Part shown: positions 23,326-35,400 of the stretch, one piece after another
Layout: the number at the start of each line of letters is the position of its first letter
Position numbering within the stretch: position 1 is the first letter of the stretch
Origin: Acanthosepion pharaonis
Taxonomy: Eukaryota; Mollusca; Cephalopoda; Sepiida; Sepiidae
Length of the DNA: 64,000 bases
NCBI GenBank assembly: GCA_903632075.3
Contig: CAHIKZ030005641.1
Coordinates: forward strand, 1,571,001-1,635,000
Direction of reading: 5' to 3'
The notes under the pieces: generated by a model
What the model was told of the DNA's origin: nothing
The model's input: only the letters and a program-made list of their open reading frames with translations
The model's database searches: none
Made by a program: the position numbers and the translations under genes

Positions 23326-24308
23326 ATATGGAGAAAAAGAAAAAAGGAGAAAAAATCGGTTAATTTTCATTTTTTTTTTTTTTTTTTTTTTGGTTAAGCA
23401 GATTTCATGTGCATTTCCCTTGTCAAGCAGCGTTTGTGTTTATAAGTTATGTGTGTAAGTGTATCATAATTTTAATTTGTCTATGCGGGATTCGGATGAT
23501 AATGTATAATAGTTTGTGTGTATGTGTGTGTGCGTATGTGTGTGTCCAGTAGACATTTTTATTTATGTTTTGGTAGTTGGCTGCATTTGGTGAGGTTTTG
23601 TGGGAAGTACGAAAACTTCACATAACATCGGTTTTGTAGTAGTAGGTAGACATATTTTAGATTCTTTAAGTATGGATTTTATAAAAGTTGGTGTGATATA
23701 TATTGATGTTATATATATTTTGTTTATAGATGGTAAAATATTTATCAGAATTCCATCGACGTATCTCCTGCGTAAAGAATTATGAATTATAATAATTAGA
23801 GTGGTATTTATAAAATCAAAGTTAAGGTCAGTTTTGTTGCTTTGCATTACGAGCGAATTCAAAGTGTTGTCCCAACGTAGTTTCTTATTTTCGTAGATGC
23901 GGGTTCTGGATTCCTAGATGTCTCGCCAATGTAACTATTTCTACATTGAGGACTTTTTATTTCATAAATCCTGGAATTTGATATGATGTTGGATTTATTT
24001 TTCTTTCTAACTACATCTCCAAAATAGTTATGTCATGGAGGTGGTGATAGGCAGCCTAGTGTTGGGGATAACTAATTTATTTTGAAAATTTGTAGTAAAT
24101 AGTACATATTAAAACAAGAATAAAAATGAATACCAAAAAGAGTGGTATCAAAAAATACTATTACCGTAAAGTGGTAATATTGAAATACAACTAGACTATT
24201 AAAAAAGACAGCTAAACCAGTTTATCGTTGCTTTCTAATCAAAGCTAAATCGTGAATTAAAATGACAGGTTCTTGGGTTAGAAAAAAATACGGTGCCTTC
24301 TTTCATGA

Positions 24309-24314
<6 letters not shown>

Positions 24315-24351
<37 letters not shown>
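24315..24351. repeat. (TA)n microsatellite
   Basis: About 18 TA dinucleotides inside the Penelope remnant. Confidence 0.95.
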
Positions 24352-24354
<3 letters not shown>

Positions 24355-25217
24355 TGAAATGTACGACAAAGTGGAAAAACTAGTAGGTTCTGGGTTATTC
24401 TAATATATTTTCCAAATTAACCTAGCAAATAGCATACTAAATGTTTCTTTTCACCCAACGCTTTACATCAATAAGGATATAATCTCTCAAGGATAGCATT
24501 ACTTGTTTTTTGTAAGGTTCAGTAAACTGAACTGGGAGTTACTCTTAAAATTATCCTTGTGACCGTTTATTGTTATGAAGCCTTCTTTTTTACTCATCTT
24601 ATTTGATATCCCCAGGTCTTCGGTTATTTTCTTGCTGTAAATGTTGAAGTTATATTCCAAATCAGTTGGACCCTAATAATGTTCTGTGACCTCTTCATGT
24701 ATTGTGTTCCGGTTAACTGTTTATCAGATTTTTAAATGATGTCTCCCTCCAGAATTTGAATGTCTCCCCACAACTTCCTGCCTTTTGATTCTTTACCATC
24801 CCTAAATGATCATAACCAACTTATGCAGAAAAAACTTATGCAAAATATTAGGTCAACGAAAATACTTTTGTTCTTATGATTAGATAGGATTACGAGATGC
24901 TAAAGGTTTATTATTATTTGAAATGGTACATCTGAGTCTATTGTAACAACTATGTCAGCATTGATGTTTAAAAGTTTTAATTGATACTAATTTTTAATAT
25001 GGAAGGAAATAATCGTAATATTTGAGTTTTTTAAAATATGAGAATGCATTTGTTTTGAATACTATATGTGTACCTATTTAATGGCACAGCATGTGGAGTT
25101 CGTTAAATACCTCAAAGAATATATGTGGTGCTACAGAGAATAATAAAGCCATCGACATTCATTGAAAATTACATAAATAGAGAAATGCATAGCAGATTAT
25201 CTAATAGCAGAAAAATA

Positions 25218-25350
25218 TATTAAGACATTTTTATGTTTATACATTCTTTTTATAGATACAAATATTTAAGTAAATGCTCTGTTTATAATAAACAGTATTA
25301 ATAACATTTACCGTCCTTAATGTCCGAGAAATTTTCTTGTCGGACTTTGT
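25218..25350. repeat. Partial copy of the ~360-bp tRNA-like repeat
   Basis: It contains TTAAGACATTTTTATGTTTA, CAAATATTTAAGTAAATGCT, AAACAGTATTAATAACATTT and GTCCGAGAAATTTTC, then jumps to the far end (GTCGGACTTTGTCC). The tRNA-like section is deleted. Confidence 0.7.
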
Positions 25351-25656
25351 CCATTTCAGAAAAATATATCTAATTATTTAATACCATTTGTTCGTATGAC
25401 CTGTGATATTACAGATGGGAGGGGGTGGACAGTGGCCCTTATTGGTTATAAGTAAAAAACCTATAATATCGGATTCTGTTTAGATATCTATTATGACAAA
25501 TTTTATTTATTTTTTCTATAATTATATTCTTGTACAAATTAACTGAAACAAGCTTTTTTAGTTTTCTTTAGGGTATAATCGATTTCTATTTTTTCTTCAC
25601 ATTAGGTCATTTACAGTGGTGTGAATTAATATGAATCTGTTTTCAGGATTTATTGT

Positions 25657-25960
25657 TTGGCCTTGAAAAATATTGTATCATCCATGATTGAATTAGATTT
25701 TCATCACACCCAGACACTATTATCTCGACTGTCAATTAGTTGTTCTACGGCCCTTGTCTGTGATGGACGTTACTCCAAGGAAGCGTACGAAAATTGTAAC
25801 GCTGCACGAACACAATGGCAAGCCTTACCAGTGAACAAATCAAAGTGCTATCGACTGGCTCGGAAACTCTCCTGATTTAAACCCAATCGAGAATCTGAAG
25901 TCAATCAGTAAGGAAAGACTTCGTGGAATGGACATAAGAAGTACTAACATGTGCACTGGG
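25657..25960 (+). pseudogene. Tc1/mariner transposase remnant
   Basis: The plus strand reads AIDWLGNSPDLNPIENLKS, then SKERLRG (about 25848-25925), which is the Tc1-family catalytic-core end containing the second Asp (WPxxSPDLNPIEN). The preceding in-frame stop and frameshift separate it from the 25657-25875 open frame. No terminal inverted repeats are obvious. It is a short, dead fragment. Confidence 0.6.
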
Positions 25961-26174
25961 TCATGTATCATTGGTAAAATACGAAAAAAGAAAATAAATA
26001 ATAATGGTACTATTTGTTTTGTTTCATTTAATTTGCACAAAGGTGTAGTACAAGAGATTGAGGTGGTCATTAATAAGTAAAAAAAAAATGCCAGAAGATT
26101 CATTCACTCTAATAACTACATATATAGTAACACAGAAAATGCTAATCATATAAAGAAAAAAAAAGATTCATTAC

Positions 26175-26222
26175 AAAACATTTCTGATGAAGCTTAAATA
26201 AAAGCGAAACATGTTAAATCTG
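26175..26222 (+). ncRNA. Hammerhead-like motif, minimal Penelope type
   Basis: CUGAUGA (26184-26190) is followed by one extra A, then stem II GCUU/AAGC (26192-26195, 26202-26205) and GAAA (26206-26209). ACAUGU after GAA is palindromic, as expected for a stem III that forms between two molecules. AACA...TGTT flanks allow a short stem I. Activity is unknown. Confidence 0.5.
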
Positions 26223-26264
26223 TAAACGTTTATTATTTGTTCTTTATTTTATAATTTTCCGGGA

Positions 26265-26720
26265 TAAATTTCAGCACATCAGATGCCAAACTACCGCCAG
26301 TCACGATGAACGGATGTCCCCTTGAGGAGTCACCGTGTCTTGAGGGAATATTATAACTCACACCCGCCCTCAAGTTGAACTCATATATGATCCATTGCTA
26401 AAGATGCAGATAAAATGATCGGCTCCCTGTACCGCTCCTGTAAGTAGCTGACTTCTTATGCTATCCTCTACCTTTATAAAAGTCAGATCAATGGAGTATT
26501 GTTGTTATATTTGGGCGGGAGCTTGTCCAGACTTCACTTTCCAGTGTGGATAGAGTTCAAAAAGCGTCTCCGAGTCCTTGTTGGATAAGAATTGTTTTCT
26601 AACCTCCCACCTCTCTCTCTCACAGGCGTGATGTGGCCAGTCTCTCACTATATCGTTGCTTCCATGGAAAGAGCTCGGATGAACTACATTCCTTAGTTCC
26701 GGTAGAAGCCGCCATGCCAC
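26265..26720 (+). pseudogene. Jockey/CR1-like RT C-terminal fragment (copy 2 type)
   Basis: Shifted frames on the plus strand read YCCYIWAGACPDFT (about 26496-26540) and SLTISLLPWKELG, paralleling YCCHKWARAARTS of the copy at 15684-16148. Frameshifts throughout. Confidence 0.55.
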
Positions 26721-26744
26721 ATGAATCAAAACATAGATAAAATA

Positions 26745-27180
26745 TAGTATTATGTACACATATATGGATGTGAAACGTGGACATTGTTGGCAGAAACAGA
26801 GAGAAAGATCCAAGCGTTTGAGAACAAATGCATGAGAAAACTCCTTGGAATCATCTACTGGGTATAAAACCAATGAGTTTGTGCGGAAACGGGTTGAAAG
26901 TTTTGAAAGGAACCTCATTTCGCTACCTTCAAACGGAGAAAAATGGCTTGTTTTTTGACACGTTACAAGGCACGACAGCCTGTGCAAAACCATCATGCAA
27001 GGTGGACGTATGAGAGGACGCCAACATAAAAACTGATTGGACAATCTCAAACAATGGATACGTATCACTATACCAGAATTGCTGATGGCTGCCGTTTATT
27101 GACAGTGCTGGAAGAGATTGAATATGGCTTCTGCATTTGGATTCCCCCTACGATTACAAAAGTCAAGGGGACGATGAGGA
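26745..27180 (+). pseudogene. RTE/LINE RT 3' coding remnant
   Basis: The plus strand reads YGCETWTLLAETERKIQAF, then ENKCMRKLLGIIYW (26762-26862), the very common post-catalytic segment of RTE-like ORF2 proteins. Then come FDTLQGTTACAKPSCKVDV and DWTISNNGY in shifted frames. Stops and frameshifts make it a relic. Confidence 0.7.
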
Positions 27181-27228
27181 TGACGATGATAACACATATA
27201 GCTGAAAAGAATAAGGTAAAAAACATTT

Positions 27229-27230
<2 letters not shown>

Positions 27231-27290
<60 letters not shown>
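27231..27290. repeat. (GT)n microsatellite
   Basis: About 29 TG dinucleotides. Confidence 0.97.
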
Positions 27291-27291
<1 letters not shown>

Positions 27292-27739
27292 ACGATGCAC
27301 AGTTGAAAGGTGACTAAGTCCCATAGAAGCGAAGACTTGACAAATTTTCTACCTACTAAAAGGAAAAGAGATAGAGAGAACTTATGACCGTCCATTTATA
27401 GTCCCGAGCAAGGCCACGTAGTGAGCGTCCTGCCAGACCAGGTGCAGGTAATCTCCATAAATTCAATGTCGGGATATTTCTTTCATTCTAGTTTCATCTT
27501 GTTTTTTCTCTAGAATTCATTAACAACAATGATGAAACTAGTAATTTAATATTAATAGTCGCAATTTAGATCTAAATAGCAACTATAAGATGGAGTAAAA
27601 CTATTAATAAATTAATAGCGAAACGGGTTCATTTAAAAAGAAATATTAAAATGAAATAACATTGGACACGCTCCATCTAAAAAAAACAGTAATTACATGG
27701 TTACTTTAGTAACTAGTTTGTTATTTAAAAAATTATTAT

Positions 27740-27995
27740 TTATTTTTGGACTAACAAGATACAATCGTCATTTCTATTCTAATAGTTTATTTTCTCACAT
27801 TTCTCACCCGTGGAACTCCCTTCCAATTTCTTTCTTCCCTGCCATTTACAATCTTCAAAACATTAAATGCATCTCTCTTCCTAAACCATTTATTGTTCTT
27901 ACTCCTCATTAAAGTCTTCTTATCTCTTTCACTAACAATAACCCCTTGTATCCTAATGGCATTATCGCATTGTTTGGAGTGTAATTATGGAAAAA
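27740..27995 (+). pseudogene. Jockey/CR1-like 3' end fragment
   Basis: The frame at 27697-27912 has RYNRHFYSNSLFSHISHPWN followed by SLPIS, the same ORF2 terminus as at 16363 and 7785. The tail TTGTTTGGAGTGTAATTATG matches the family 3' end. Confidence 0.6.
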
Positions 27996-28015
27996 ATAAG
28001 TGATCATTATTTAGT

Positions 28016-28016
28016 G

Positions 28017-28050
<34 letters not shown>
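28016..28050. repeat. (GT)n microsatellite
   Basis: A short GT run inside intergenic DNA. Confidence 0.9.
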
Positions 28051-28434
28051 AGCGCGTTATTTATCATCCGGACGCTTGGAAAGAAATGTTCATAGTCAAT
28101 TCTTTCAGTGGTTTAATCAAAGGGAAATAACTCGAATTGCCATTTAAAGGTAAATAACTTTTATTTTTATTTCCACAGAATAATAACATATTTGTACGCA
28201 TTCTTTCACGAATTACATATCTATTTATAAAAATCAGACTCTAAGATTTTTAAAATGAATTTGGTATCAAAGATTGTTATTTTCCAAGGCGATTGCCTTT
28301 CATCTGAAACATCGACATGCTTTACATATAAAAAAAATCGTGTATTAAAAACGATTACTTTTATTTGTTTTTGTTTTTTTTATGTTCATAGGACAAAATA
28401 AAACCAATAAAGTCGTTATTAATAATATCGATTT

Positions 28435-28743
28435 CTAATCTTTATTCAAATATTTCAAATTTTTGACAGAAATATTTGTCCTATTTCTAGCATGAAAATC
28501 GTAAGTTTCAAAAATGTATCTGCTTGATATTTCTTCAAGTTTCCTACCATCAAATTTAACATTAACATTTGTCGTCTGTAGAAATTGTAGACAACGGAAT
28601 ATTGAGCGTTTCTCCTCGATTTCTGAAGTAAAAAAGAATACATTTAAAGTTTTTAAACGGCTACTATTTTGGATAGTTTTAAAAGTCTCTTCTGGTGTAT
28701 TATAAACGGTATATAAAAATAAATACCTGCTCAGTTCATGCAA
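28435..28743 (-). CDS. Unrecognised open frame (102 codons)
   Basis: The minus-strand frame of 102 residues starts with MHELSRYLFLYTVYNT and ends NLKYLNKD. Composition looks protein-like, with mixed charged and hydrophobic residues and no repeat bias, and the frame stays open for about 12 codons upstream of the Met to a stop. I recognise no domain. A faint resemblance of CLQFLQTTNV...KLEEIS to a calponin-homology helix is too weak to name. It lies on the same strand as the SLC22 genes, about 0.6 kb from the satellite array. It could be an exon, a retroelement piece or chance. Confidence 0.2.
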   Translation of the reverse strand: MHELSRYLFLYTVYNTPEETFKTIQNSSRLKTLNVFFFTSEIEEKRSIFRCLQFLQTTNVNVKFDGRKLEEISSRYIFETYDFHARNRTNISVKNLKYLNKD

Positions 28744-29371
28744 TGCAAAATAGAAAACTCCGCATTTCGGTTCTTTTAATAATTTTCATTAATACAAACG
28801 TTTTATAAATAAATAACAAAAAAAAATCCATATAAGCAGACAATTTTAAAATAACCAAAATTCGTATCGAACTATTTTTTGCGTGGGAGTGTCATCTTTA
28901 AAAGGAAAACTGAGTATCTATTATTTAAAAAAAGAAGAAAAAGAAATATAGACTAAAATAATTATTAATTTATTTGATCTGATATATAAAGCTCAGATTT
29001 TTGTGTATTTGTTCGCCCGAAAATATGAAAGTTAACTATATATGAAGTTGATTTTCCGTGTATGTATTAAGAAGAATAAGGATTACTATTATATAATTCT
29101 ATTCCATCCGCCAATAAAAACCTTTGGTGTGATGAGCACGGAGAGTCGATCATTGTGAAATATATATATACATATCAGTTTATTTTATATGCCAAATATA
29201 TTTTTTTAAATGAAAAAAACTGTAATCTCAATATAATATATAACTGCGCCAACATTGCGATAACCAGATATTCTTATTAAAATGTAAATTATGTAACGCT
29301 CAGTCTATACTCAGCACCTGAGATTGCAATGCGCATGAAATTCCAAGTCGTGCTATAGGTGAAAGATAATA

Positions 29372-29375
<4 letters not shown>

Positions 29376-29420
<45 letters not shown>
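29376..29420. repeat. (TA)n tract bounding the satellite array on the left
   Basis: About 22 TA dinucleotides run directly into the first satellite unit with no intervening sequence. Confidence 0.95.
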
Positions 29421-29423
<3 letters not shown>

Positions 29424-32400
29424 AATTACAATAAACGTGCAATCAATTTACAAATACATGAATTATTCATACAAAACCAATGCAAAGGTTAATGATTTAA
29501 ATGGCAAGACATCCATCTTGCAAACGATTCAAATAGTACACAAAAACCTCTAAATCCGTTATGCATGAGTTGATCCTTGTTTATATAAATTTCTGCTGTA
29601 TTAGTTGTTATTTTTACTACAAGCTTTCGTCTGTTCCTACAGACATCGTCAGGTATATAATAGATGTTGTTCTTGGTTTTTCTCTTAGTAATAAGAGGAC
29701 ATCGAAAAATATGTGTATTGTATCCGAAATGCTATTAAAAATGAGTTATTGGTTTTGAACGCGCCAAAGCAACGCTGAGTTTGATTTTGAATTTTTTAAA
29801 TGTCTGCGTCTATACCAAATATGGTAATGAACAAATGTTTTTACTGGTAAATTTTTTTTACTGTCAAAGTGGCATGAACTATATTGTTCAATAATTACAG
29901 TAATGTCGCACTTATTAACCAAAAGTCGCACATGGATCAGATATTTAAATTACAATAAACGTGCAATCAATTTACAAATACATGAATTATTCATACAAAA
30001 CCAATGCAAAGGTTAATGATTTAAATGGCAAGACATCCATCTTGCAAACGATTCAAATAGTACACAAAAACCTCTAAATCCGTTATGCATGAGTTGATCC
30101 TTGTTTATATAAATTTCTGCCGTATTAGTTGTTATTTTTACTACAAGTTTTCGTCTGTTCCGCAGACATCGTCAGGTATATAATAGATGTTGTTCTTGGT
30201 TTTTTCTCTTAGTAATAAGAGGACATCGAAAATATATGTGTATTGTATCCGAAATGCTATTAAAAATGAGTTATTGGTTTTTGAACGCGCCAAAGCAACG
30301 CTGAGTTTGATTTTGAATTTTTTAAAATGTCTGCGTCTATACCAAATATGGTAATGAACAAATGTTTTTACTGGTAAATTTTTTTACTGTCAAAGTGGCA
30401 TGAACTATATTGTTCAATAATTACAGTAATGTCGCACTTATTAACCAAAAGTCGCACATGGATCAGATATTTAAATTACAATAAACGTGCAATCAATTTA
30501 CAAATACATGAATTATTCATACAAAACCAATGCAAAGGTTAATGATTTAAATGGCAAGACATCCATCTTGCAAACGATTCAAATAGTACACAAAAACCTC
30601 TAAATCCGTTATGCATGAGTTGATCCTTGTTTATATAAATTTCTGCCGTATTAGTTGTTATTTTTACTACAAGCTTTCGTCTGTTCCGCAGACATCGTCA
30701 GGTAGATAATAGATGTTGTTCTTGGTTTTTTCTCTTAGTAATAAGAGGACATCGAAAATATATGTGTATTGTATCCGAAATGCTATTAAAAATGAGTTAT
30801 TGGTTTTGAACGCGCCAAAGCAACGCTGAGTTTGATTTTGAATTTTTTAAAATGTCTGCGTCTATACCAAATATGGTAATGAACAAATGTTTTTTACTGG
30901 TAAATTTTTTTACTGTCAAAGTGGCATGAACTATATTGTTCAATAATTACAGTAATGTCGCACTTATTAACCAAAAGTCGCACATGGATCAGATATTTAA
31001 ATTACAATAAACGTGCAATCAATTTACAAATACATGAATTATTCATACAAAACCAATGCAAAGGTTAATGATTTAAATGGCAAGACATCCATCTTGCAAA
31101 CGATTCAAATAGTACACAAAAACCTCTAAATCCGTTATGCATGAGTTGATCCTTGTTTATATAAATTTCTGCCGTATTAGTTGTTATTTTTACTACAAGT
31201 TTTCGTCTGTTCCGCAGACATCGTCAGGTATATAATAGATGTTGTTCTTGGTTTTTTCTCTTAGTAATAAGAGGACATCGAAAAAATATATGTGTATTGT
31301 ATCCGAAATGCTATTAAAAAATGAGTTATTGGTTTTTGAACGCGCCAAAGCAACGCTGAGTTTGATTTTGAATTTTTTTAAAATGTCTGCGTCTATACCA
31401 AATATGGTAATGAACAAATGTTTTTACTGGTAAATTTTTTTACTGTCAAAGTGGCATGAACTATATTGTTCAATAATTACAGTAATGTCGCACTTATTAA
31501 CCAAAAGTCGCACATGGATCAGATATTTAAATTACAATAAACGTGCAATCAATTTACAAATACATGAATTATTCATACAAAACCAATGCAAAGGTTAATG
31601 ATTTAAATGGCAAGACATCCATCTTGCAAACGATTCAAATAGTACACAAAACCTCTAAATCCGTTATGCATGAGTTGATCCTTGTTTATATAAATTTCTG
31701 CCGTATTAGTTGTTATTTTTACTACAAGCTTTCGTCTGTTCCTACAGACATCGTCAGGTAGATAATAGATGTTGTTCTTGGTTTTTCTCTTAGTAATAAG
31801 AGGACATCGAAAATATATGTGTATTGTATCCGAAATGCTATTAAAAATGAGTTATTGGTTTTGAACGCGCCAAAGCAACGCTGAGTTTGATTTTGAATTT
31901 TTTTAAATGTCTGCGTCTATACCAAATATGGTAATGAACAAATGTTTTTACTGGTAAATTTTTTTTACTGTCAAAGTGGCATGAAGTATATTGTTCAATA
32001 ATTACAGTAATGTCGCACTTATTAACCAAAAAGTCGCACATGGATCAGATATTTAAATTACAATAAACGTGCAATCAATTTACAAATACATGAATTATTC
32101 ATACAAAACCAATGCAAAGGTTAATGATTTAAATGGCAAGACATCCATCTTGCAAACGATTCAAATAGTACACAAAACCTCTAAATCCGTTATGCATGAG
32201 TTGATCCTTGTTTATATAAATTTCTGCCGTATTAGTTGTTATTTTTTACTACAAGTTTTCGTCTGTTCCGCAGACATCGTCAGGTATATAATAGATGTTG
32301 TTCTTTGTTTTTTCTCTTAGTAATAAGAGGACATCGAAAATATGTGTATTGTATCCGAAATGCTATTAAAAATGAGTTATTGGTTTTGAACGCGCCAAAG

Positions 32401-35400
32401 CAACGCTGAGTTTGATTTTGAATTTTTTTAAAATGTCTGCGTCTATACCAAATATGGTAATGAACAAATGTTTTTACTGGTAAATTTTTTTACTGTCAAA
32501 GTGGCATGAACTATATTGTTCAATAATTACAGTAATGTCGCACTTATTAACCAAAAGTCGCACATGGATCAGATATTTAAATTACAATAAACGTGCAATC
32601 AATTTACAAATACATGAATTATTCATACAAAACCAATGCAAAGGTTAATGATTTAAATGGCAAGACATCCATCTTGCAAACGATTCAAATAGTACACAAA
32701 ACCTCTAAATCCGTTATGCATGAGTTGATCCTTGTTTATATAAATTTCTGCCGTATTAGTTGTTATTTTTACAAGTTTTCGTCTGTTCCGCAGACATCGT
32801 CAGGTATATAATAGATGTTGTTCTTGGTTTTTTCTCTTAGTAATAAGAGGACATCGAAAATATATGTGTATTGTATCCGAAATGCTATTAAAAATGAGTT
32901 ATTGGTTTTTGAACGCGCCAAAGCAACGCTGAGTTTGATTTTGAATTTTTTTAAAATGTCTGCGTCTATACCAAATATGGTAATGAACAAATGTTTTTAC
33001 TGGTAAATTTTTTTACTGTCAAAGTGGCATGAACTATATTGTTCAATAATTACAGTAATGTCGCACTTATTAACCAAAAGTCGCACATGGATCAGATATT
33101 TAAATTACAATAAACGTGCAATCAATTTACAAATACATGAATTATTCATACAAAACCAATGCAAAGGTTAATGATTTAAATGGCAAGACATCCATCTTGC
33201 AAACGATTCAAATAGTACACAAAAACCTCTAAATCCGTTATGCATGAGTTGATCCTTGTTTATATAAATTTCTGCCGTATTAGTTGTTATTTTTACTACA
33301 AGTTTTCGTCTGTTCCGCAGACATCGTCAGGTATATAATAGATGTTGTTCTTGGTTTTTTCTCTTAGTAATAAGAGGACATCGAAAATATATGTGTATTG
33401 TATCCGAAATGCTATTAAAAATGAGTTATTGGTTTTTGAACGCGCCAAAGCAACGCTGAGTTTGATTTTGAATTTTTTTAAAATGTCTGCGTCTATACCA
33501 AATATGGTAATGAACAAATGTTTTTACTGGTAAATTTTTTTTTTACTGTCAAAGTGGCATGAACTATATTGTTCAATAATTACAGTAATGTCGCACTTAT
33601 TAACCAAAAGTCGCACATGGATCAGATATTTAAATTACAATAAACGTGCAATCAATTTACAAATACATGAATTATTCATACAAAACCAATGCAAAGGTTA
33701 ATGATTTAAATGGCAAGACATCCATCTTGCAAACGATTCAAATAGTACACAAAAACCTCTAAATCCGTTATGCATGAGTTGATCCTTGTTTATATAAATT
33801 TCTGCCGTATTAGTTGTTATTTTTACTACAAGCTTTCGTCTGTTCCTACAGACATCGTCAGGTATATAATAGATGTTGTTCTTGGTTTTTCTCTTAGTAA
33901 TAAGAGGACATCGAAAATATATGTGTATTGTATCCGAAATGCTATTAAAAAATGAGTTATTGGTTTTTGAACGCGCCAAAGCAACGCTGAGTTTGATTTT
34001 GAATTTTTTAAAATGTCTGCGTCTATACCAAATATGGTAATGAACAAATGTTTTTTACTGGTAAATTTTTTTTACTGTCAAAGTGGCATGAACTATATTG
34101 TTCAATAATTACAGTAATGTCGCATTTATTAACCAAAAGTCGCACATGGATCAGATATTTAAATTACAATAAACGTGCAATCAATTTACAAATACATGAA
34201 TTATTCATACAAAACCAATGCAAAAGGTTAATGATTTAAATGGCAAGACATCCATCTTGCAAACGATTCAAATAGTACAAAAACCTCTAAATCCGTTATG
34301 CATGAGTTGATCCTTGTTTATATAAATTTCTGCCGTATTAGTTGTTATTTTTACTACAAGCTTTCGTCTGTTCCTACAGACATCGTCAGGTATATAATAG
34401 ATGTTGTTCTTGGTTTTTCTCTTAGTAATAAGAGGACATCGAAAATATATGTATTGTATCCGAAATGCTATTAAAAATGAGTTATTGGTTTTGAACGCGC
34501 CAAAGCAACGCTGAGTTTGATTTTGAATTTTTTAAATGTCTGCGTCTATACCAAATATGGTAATGAACAAATGTTTTTACTGGTAAATTTTTTACTGTCA
34601 AAGTGGCATGAACTATATTGTTCAATAATTACAGTAATGTCGCATTTATTAACCAAAAAGTCGCACATGGATCAGATATTTAAATTACAATAAACGTGCA
34701 ATCAATTTACAAATACATGAATTATTCATACAAAACCAATGCAAAGGTTAATGATTTAAATGGCAAGACATCCATCTTGCAAACGATTCAAATAGTACAC
34801 AAAAACCTCTAAATCCGTTATGCATGAGTTGATCCTTGTTTATATAAATTTCTGCCGTATTAGTTGTTATTTTTACTACAAGCTTTCGTCTGTTCCTACA
34901 GACATCGTCAGGTATATAATAGATGTTGTTCTTGGTTTTTTCTCTTAGTAATAAGAGGACATCGAAAATATATGTGTATTGTATCCGAAATGCTATTAAA
35001 AATGAGTTATTGGTTTTTGAACGCGCCAAAGCAACGCTGAGTTTGATTTTGAATTTTTTTAAAATGTCTGCGTCTATACCAAATATGGTAATGAACAAAT
35101 GTTTTTACTGGTAAATTTTTTACTGTCAAAGTGGCATGAACTATATTGTTCAATAATTACAGTAATGTCGCACTTATTAACCAAAAGTCGCACATGGATC
35201 AGATATTTAAATTACAATAAACGTGCAATCAATTTACAAATACATGAATTATTCATACAAAACTAATGCAAAGGTTAATGATTTAAATGGCAAGACATCC
35301 ATCTTGCAAACGATTCAAATAGTACACAAAAACCTCTAAATCCGTTATGCATGAGTTGATCCTTGTTTATATAAATTTCTGCCGTATTAGTTGTTATTTT

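Larger units (their letters stand above)
23285..24690 (-). pseudogene. Penelope-like element with GIY-YIG endonuclease remnant
   Basis: On the minus strand from high to low coordinates, an RT1-type segment (about 24690-24530) reads KKEGFITINGHKDNF, equivalent to the EAFITLKDHKxNF block of Penelope RTs. Most of the RT is deleted or unrecognisable. At about 23970-23880 the sequence reads CRNSYIGETSR, the second half of the GIY-YIG nuclease motif. The following 23862-23563 frame has PLVIHSNKTD-like SLVMQSNKTDLNFDF and RRRYVDGILINILPSIN, the end of that domain. At 23317-23292 the strand has CTGATGA...GAAA, a terminal hammerhead-like motif. Order RT, endonuclease, hammerhead matches known Penelope structure. 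It is dead, with frameshifts and a large deletion. Confidence 0.75.

Noticed and set aside
34748..35098. 116-codon minus-strand open frame (MFITIFGIDADIL...) recurring in satellite units
   Set aside because: It is broken by homopolymer indels in most units and differs in length from copy to copy, so the openness is incidental; the conserved parts are the ribozyme-like core, not codons.
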